Shown: positions 1-6,600 of the stretch, in pieces
How the letters are laid out: each line of letters begins with the position of its first letter
Numbering within the stretch: the first letter of the stretch is position 1
Source of the DNA: Elusimicrobiota bacterium
GTDB taxonomy: Bacteria > Elusimicrobiota > Elusimicrobia > O2-12-FULL-59-9
Length of the DNA: 9,709 nt
Direction of reading: 5' to 3'
Assembly: GCA_016206405.1 (NCBI GenBank)
Contig: JACQRQ010000120.1
Coordinates: forward strand, 1-9,709
Translations under genes and position numbers: made by a program
The notes under the pieces: model-generated
Seen by the model: only the letters and a program-made list of their open reading frames with translations
Databases searched by the model: none
Told to the model about the DNA's origin: nothing

Positions 1-630
1 GCGGTGGACCCTCAGGAGGCCAATCTGGCCGGAGGCTCCAAGGTTTTCTCGGTGGCCGCCAGTTTGGCCCAACTCGCGGAGATTTTCGCCGTGGATGTAA
101 GCGGCAATTCCCCGCTTGAGCCGGACAAGGCGGACATCAGCATCCTGGGCGGCGGGAGCAACCTCTTCGCCGGCTTCCGCGACATCGCCCCGCTAAAGGT
201 TCAGCGGGGGTTCTTCGGGATAGGCATGCTGGCTATCGAGCTTAAGACCGATTCCGGAGCGGCCCAGTTCAGCTCGATTTCCGTGCGCCTGAAGGGCGAT
301 CCCGCCGACACGGCCCGCGTCGGCCTTCACCTCGACAGCAACGGGGACGGGAACCTGGATACAAAGACCGATATCCGGCTTACGACGGCCTCTTTTGACG
401 GCGAGGGCGCGGCCGCCCTGTCTTTCTCTCCCCAGACGGTGGGCGCAACTCCACGGCTTTTCTTCCTGACCTTGAGCGTTTCTTCATCGGCGCCCGTAGG
501 AAACAGTCTCGCTCTGGAAATTGAAGACACCGCCAGCTTCGGTATTTCAGGGGCCGCGCCGGCCTCCCAGGCCGGTTATCCTTTTTCCTCCCAGGCGTCC
601 GTTATTGAGGCGCCCAGCTCCAACTCGGGC
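1..630 (+). other. N-terminal beta domain with calcium-loop-like motif (protein domain)
   Basis: Residues 1-210 of the giant protein alternate hydrophobic beta strands with polar loops. Residues 112-120 (bases 334-360) read DSNGDGNLD, the spacing of an EF-hand/dockerin-type calcium loop. It is followed by a pattern (TDIRL, then A-A-L-S-F, then FFLTLSVSS and G-N-S-L-A-L-E-I) resembling domains that describe a value/derivative pair in other modular secreted proteins. I cannot name the family. The left edge is cut, so the domain or an upstream copy may extend outside the window. Calcium binding is inferred only from the motif. Confidence 0.4.
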
Positions 631-3600
631 GACACCAAAGCCCCCGAAGCCTTCGTCATATCGCCTCCGGCCGGCGGGGAAGTGGAGTCTTTGTCCGTCA
701 TTTCCGGTTCCGCTTTCGACAACGTGGCGGTGGACCGTGTGTTGGTGGCCATCCGCGATGAAAAATCAGGATTCTCCTGGTCGAACGCGGGGCTTTTCTG
801 GACCCGATCTTTGGCCTACAGCACGGCCACCTGGACCGCGCCTTTCTGGACTCTGTACAGCGGCCCGGGCGCGACCTATCTGACGGCGGGCTCCTCCTAC
901 ACCATTTTCGCGCAGGCCGTGGATTCGGCGGGAAATTTCCAGAAGCCGCTGGCCGTTTTGGTGAGGGCGAGGGCCAAACAGGCTCCGGCCGCGGACCTGG
1001 ACGCTTCCGCTCCCTCCGCGTTTTTGAGCTTTCCGTCGGGAGGGACCTCGATCGTCACTTTGGCCACGATTTCCGGGAGCGCCTCCGACAACAAGGAAGT
1101 CCGCAAGGTGAAGATCGCCGTTCAGGAACTGGAGAGCGGGCTGTGGTGGAACGGGGCCGGCTGGTCCGCGGGGGGAACGCTTCTGCATCCTTCCTTGTCC
1201 TTCGCCCCGGGGGCCGTCGTCTTCTGGCAGTTCCAAGGGCCTGGGGAATCCTTCCTTAAAGGGGGCAACAATTACAGCCTCTACCTTCAGGCGGAGGACG
1301 CAGCCGGAAATCTTCAATACCCGGCGACGCGCGCCGACGTCAAGGCGGCGTCCGCCAAGGTCGGCGTGAGCAGCCCCACGGCGCGCATCGACCACCCGGC
1401 CGCGGGCGCCGTGGCGGGAGATCTGAGCAAGACCGGAGGCAGCTATGAGGGCGCGGTGGGAATCGTCCGGGTCTCCATCCGGCGGCTTTCCGACAGCAAG
1501 TGGTGGAACGGCAATTCCGTCCAATGGGAAACGCCCGCCAGCACCCCGCTCTATAATTTCGCCGCTTTCCAGGCGGGCTATTGGGATTATTTTGCCGGCC
1601 CCGGGGCCGGTTATTTGACGCCCGGAGCGTCCTATACCGTCGCCGTTCAAGCCTCCAACGCCGAGGACTCCCTCGTTCAGGCCGCGCCGGAGCGGGTCAC
1701 GGTTTTTGCTCCCAAGGCGCAGGAAACCGATCTTGGAGGAGGCGGAGCGCGGTTGCCACCCCCACCGACGTCTGTCGGCGACAGCATTCCTCCCTCCTCC
1801 CAAATTTCTTATCCGGGCTTGGGGCTTAAAGCCCTTGCGGCTTTGGGAACCATTTCCGGCAGCGCCTTCGACAACGCGGCGCTGGCTCAAGTTTATGTCG
1901 CCGTCCAGAGGCGTTCGGACGGCCGCTGGTGGGGCGAAAAATCGGGCTGGCTGGCCAGCAAGGTGAGCCAGTCGGCGGCGATGAACCTGCCCGGTCAGAG
2001 CTTCAGCGAATGGTCCTATTCGGCCCTGCCCGACAGCTATTTGACCTCCGAGAGTTCCTACACGATTCAGGTTTGGGCGAAAGACACCTCCGGCAACACG
2101 CAGAACCCGCCGTTTGAAAGATTTTTCACCTTCGCGGGGATCGCCGCTCCATCGGTCGCGGTGGATCAGACGCCCCCTTCGCAAGTCCGCGATTTGGTGG
2201 CGAAATCGACGGCCGCCGGCGCGGCGACTCTCACCTGGACCGCTCCGGGAGACGACGCCGCCGCCGGCACGGCCGTGCGCTACCACATCCATCTCTCCAC
2301 TTTGGCGCCGCTGACCGACTCGAACTTCTTTGGCGCCGGCGGCCTCAATTACGACGACCGTTTTGCTATGAAGGCGGCGGGCGTGGCGGACATCGAGTTT
2401 GAGCCGTATGAGCAGCGCGCGCCTGCGCCTTCGGCCGGCGGAAGCGCCCAGAGCCTGACCATCCGCAACTTGGTTCCGGGCCGGAAATACTTCTTCGCCC
2501 TCAAGGCCGTTGATGACGCGGGCAACCTGTCTCTGGCTTCCAACTCGCCGCCGGTAACGGTGTTCGGCAGCGAGGTCAACGCCGACGGTTCCGGTCAGGC
2601 GACGCTCGAGGTCAACGGCTCCGCGTCCCCGGCCCTGGCGCCCAGTTGCAGCGTGGTGAATGCGACCATGACGTACGTCAGCACGCAGCCTCTGAGCGCC
2701 GGCGGCCTGATAGCCCTGAGGCTTCCCGATTATTGGACCGCGCCCCAAACTTATTGCGGCGGCTGCAACGGCTACGTGGCTTGGGCGAGCACCTCGGCGG
2801 CGAACCTGTCCACCGTTCAACTGTCCTATCTCGAAAGCCGGCAGGCGTCCTTCGGCAGCTTCGCCGGCTTTGAGGCCGTCGGGGCAAGTCAATGGGTTGG
2901 ACTTCAGGTCAACGCGGGCGTTCTCAAGGCTGGAGAGAAAGTGCGCCTTCTTTATCGGGACGGATTTACCCCGGAGAGCCTGCAAAAGGGCCTCAAGGTC
3001 AAGGTTCAAAGCCGCGGAGCCTGGGGCGGCGAGTTGAAAGCGCTCTCGATTCTTCCGGTCTTCGACTATGTGGCCGGCGACGCGGAGAGAATAGATTTTG
3101 AAAGTTATGAAACTTTGGTTTTGGGCTATGATCAAATTTCCACGGCCATCACCCTCAAGGGCTCCGACGCCTGCGGCCACCTGGCCGCTCCGAAGGTCCC
3201 TAAGACGCTGCGCGTGCGCGGTCTGGAAAGCGATTTGGCGACTTTGGACTCCGGGGCGCTTTTCTCGGCCTTCAGCGGTTTCGCATCGGCGGCCAACACG
3301 TTGGAGTTGAGCATTTCCTCCACAAACCCGAGGCCGTCTTTCTACTACAAACCTGGAAATCCAGGCTCGCGCGCCATCGAGGTTTCCTATGCCGATTTCG
3401 AGTCCCCGGCCGCGACCACGAGCCTTGTCCGCACCGCGCAGGCCACAGGCGAGCGCATCGACTTTGTTCCGGGGAGCCTCTCGGTGGACGCCGGCGCTCC
3501 CGGCAATTTGACCCGGGTCCAAATAACTCCCGACGGCGACGGACAGGGCGACACGGCCTACATCGCTTTCAAGCCGACAAGCCCGTCTCTCGCATGGCGC

Positions 3601-6600
3601 GTGGCCATCGCCAGCGCGGCGGACGTGTCTTTCACGGCGCCCGTGGCGGAATTCCATGGGACCGGAGACCCGGCGCGGACGGTATTCTGGGATGGCCGCG
3701 ACTGGGAAACCGGAGAGGTCCTGGCCTCCGGGCGCTACCGCGTCCAGGTGGAGTTGGAAGGGGGCGTTGTGCGGGACACCGCCACCCTTTCCATCGATTT
3801 ATTGACAAGCTCCATTGAAGGCGCCGTCTACCTGGGACCGGGGACCGGCGCTCCCGTGGCGGGGGCGGAGGTCGAGCTCAGCGGTGGCGGCGCGAGCGCG
3901 AAAACCCTCACCCGGGCGGGTGGGCGCTACGTTTTCCATGGACTCCGGGCCGGTCGCGCTTACAACGTCGCCGCCGCGTACTATGACGGCGCCGGCGGCC
4001 GGAGCTACTTCGGCCGCAACTCGGAAGTTTCCGCTCCCAAGACCGGCGCCGACCTGCATTTCGAGATTCCGTCGCAGCTGCGGGCGCGCGCGAGCCTGCC
4101 CGATCCGGCTCAGGAGGAATTTTCGGGCAGCGTCGAGGCGCACAATGAGCGCTTCACCCGGCAATATTTCTCGGAGCTGCATTTTAGCGCGGGTTCCGCG
4201 GAGTCCGACGACGGGGCAGCCTCCTACGGCGGAGCCGCCAGCACCTGGTCCGTGATGGAGGTTCAGCCGGACACCTACACCGTCAAGCTCTTTTTGCCGG
4301 GCTTCGACGTTTTCATCGCTTCGGTCAGCGTCGGTTCGGGCCAAGTTCTGGACCTGACGCATGTCTATACCCGCAAGGCCAACCTCTACGGCACGGTGAG
4401 CCTGCCATCGTTTCAGGATTACGGCGTCTATATTTCCATCGAGGGGACGCCGCTGGGCGGCGGCGCCGCGTCCCTGTGGGCGAGCGTGTGGCTTCCGGGC
4501 AAGAAGGATGCGTCCTCCGCTCCCAAAATCGCCGGCGTGTACGCCATCTACGGGGTTGAAGCCGGGACCTACACTTTGACGGCGCGGGCCGAGGGCTTCA
4601 ACGTGGTCAGCACCGGTCCCTTCGTCGTCGGCGCCAAGGACCTGGGCACGCCCGATTTCGGGGGCGTGGACTTTCCCGCTTTCAGCCCGAGCTGCGTCCT
4701 GGGCGGAACCGTCACGGTCCGTGGAGACGCCACGGACCGCCCCCAATGGAGCCTCGATATCCGCGCACGCAACCTGCAAAACTTCAAAGAGGGCGGCACG
4801 AAAGTGACTTTAATTCCCAGTGCGACGTTGTCGAGCGGAACCTACTGCATCGGCGGGCTTGAGGATGGCGGCTACGACGTGACCGTCCAGGAAAACGGGC
4901 GCGAGGTGACGGGTTTTGATCTGACCTCGCCCGGCTCTTCGGTCGCGGTTTCCGGAGGCAAAGGCCGGAAGGATTTGACGCTGGAGGCCTATTCCGGGAA
5001 GATTCGCGCCTCGTTTTTGACGGGTGCCACGGACTACGCGAACATTTCCTTCTCCGTTTCCGGGCCGGGGGTGTCCATCTCCACCACGGATGTGACCAGC
5101 CTGCATGGATTTAGGGGAAGCGTTTTCAGAGTATGGGCTTCCAGCGCCGTTTTGGAGCTGAGCCGCATCGGAACGGGAAAATACGCTCTGGGCGCCAGGT
5201 ACCGAACCAGCGGCCAACAGTCCGCCCAGACGGCGACCGCGGTCAACGGCGCCGCGCAGGCCGCAACCCTGGACCTGCGAGATCCGACCTACCGCGTGGG
5301 CGGAAAGGTGGTCTTAGACAGCAGCCTCCAGCTCAATTTCGGAAGTTATACGTTGACCGCCAATTCCCTGGGCGCCCTCATCGCCATGGCGCCGGCCACG
5401 GAGTTTTGCACGGGCGCTCTCTCCGGTTGCCAGAAGTTGAGCGCGGTGCGCGTCGAGCTCTATCCCAGGTCGCTGGCGACGTTCACCAGTTCGGTCACGG
5501 CCGGGGGCCTGACTTCCAGAACCTATTACGGGCTGGCTTCCGCCGATGGAAGCTACAGCATCGCCAACGTGCCCAAGGGCGCTTACCTCTTGAGGAACAA
5601 CGCCGATTTCGATGGAAATTCCGCCAACGGAAATGAGGTGGCGGTGGTTGAGAAGATCGTTTCGGTCGTCGACCGGGACGTGGCCGCGCCCGATATTCCT
5701 CTTCTCTTCGGCGCCAACATCGGCGGCTCGGTGAAGCTTCCCCTGGGGGTGAGCGATTCCAGGACGTTTCTCGTGACCTTGAGCAATCTGCGCGGAGCGG
5801 TGCTCCTGTCCCAGCAAATCAAGCTCGAAAACGCTGCGAGCGCCGCCTATAAATTCCAGCGGGTAGGCAACGGCACCTACGTCATCGACGTTCAGGACGG
5901 CGGCACGCCCAAAAAATACTCCTCCAAGCCGCTGACGGTGGTTCTGGCCGGCGGCGACCTGACGGGCCAGGACATGACTCTCGGACTTTCGGCGAGCATC
6001 ACCGGAAAAATCAACCTGGCGCGCAAGGTGCTGGCGCCCGGCGCCACGGCTTTCAGCGTGGAACGCACGCCTATTTCCGGCCGCAATGCCGCGAGCCTCA
6101 TCCCCGGGCTCATCGTCCAGGCCGTGGCCAACCCGTGGGTCGAGGGCGGTTTTGGAAAGGCCTCCATGGACGGCTCGGGGGGCATAGAATTCAACGCCTT
6201 CAACCAATTCACCATCAAGGACTTGGTGCCGGGAATTTATGAGGTGAGCTTCTCCGGAAGCGGGGAGATCGCCCCGGAAACTTTTTCAGGCATCCAGCTC
6301 GCGGCGGGGCAGACGCGGGATTTGGGCGCCGTCGAGCTGGTCCCCGGGCACACGTTCACCGGGCTGGTCCAGGACGCGGACGGCATCGGCGTCGCCAATA
6401 TCCGGGTTCAAGCCCAGCCGTCCGGCGGCTCGGGCGCCGAAATCGAGGTCCTCACCGATGCCGGAGGGCGTTTTGTGCTCAAGGGTTTGAGCGTCTCCGA
6501 ACGCTACTACGATTTGACGGCGGCCAAGCGGGAGGGCGAGGAGGAGTCGGGCTCGCCGCACCTGCCCTACGCGCAGGCCAGGCTCTCGGGAATCGACGTG

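Noticed and set aside
4..6. GTG as start codon of the giant protein
   Set aside because: The frame is open to the window edge, no upstream ribosome binding site can be seen, and no signal peptide follows although the protein should be secreted.
766..3657. 963-codon open frame on the minus strand antisense to the giant gene
   Set aside because: Its translation is Arg/Gly/Ala-rich with no domain pattern. It arises because GC-rich codons on the plus strand leave few antisense stops. The plus-strand frame has clear Ig-like, FN3 and FlgD-like motifs over the same bases.
3799..6207. Minus-strand open frames of 326 and 297 codons (3799-4779 and 5314-6207)
   Set aside because: They lie fully inside the giant gene, have low-complexity composition, and show no ribosome binding site or family motif.
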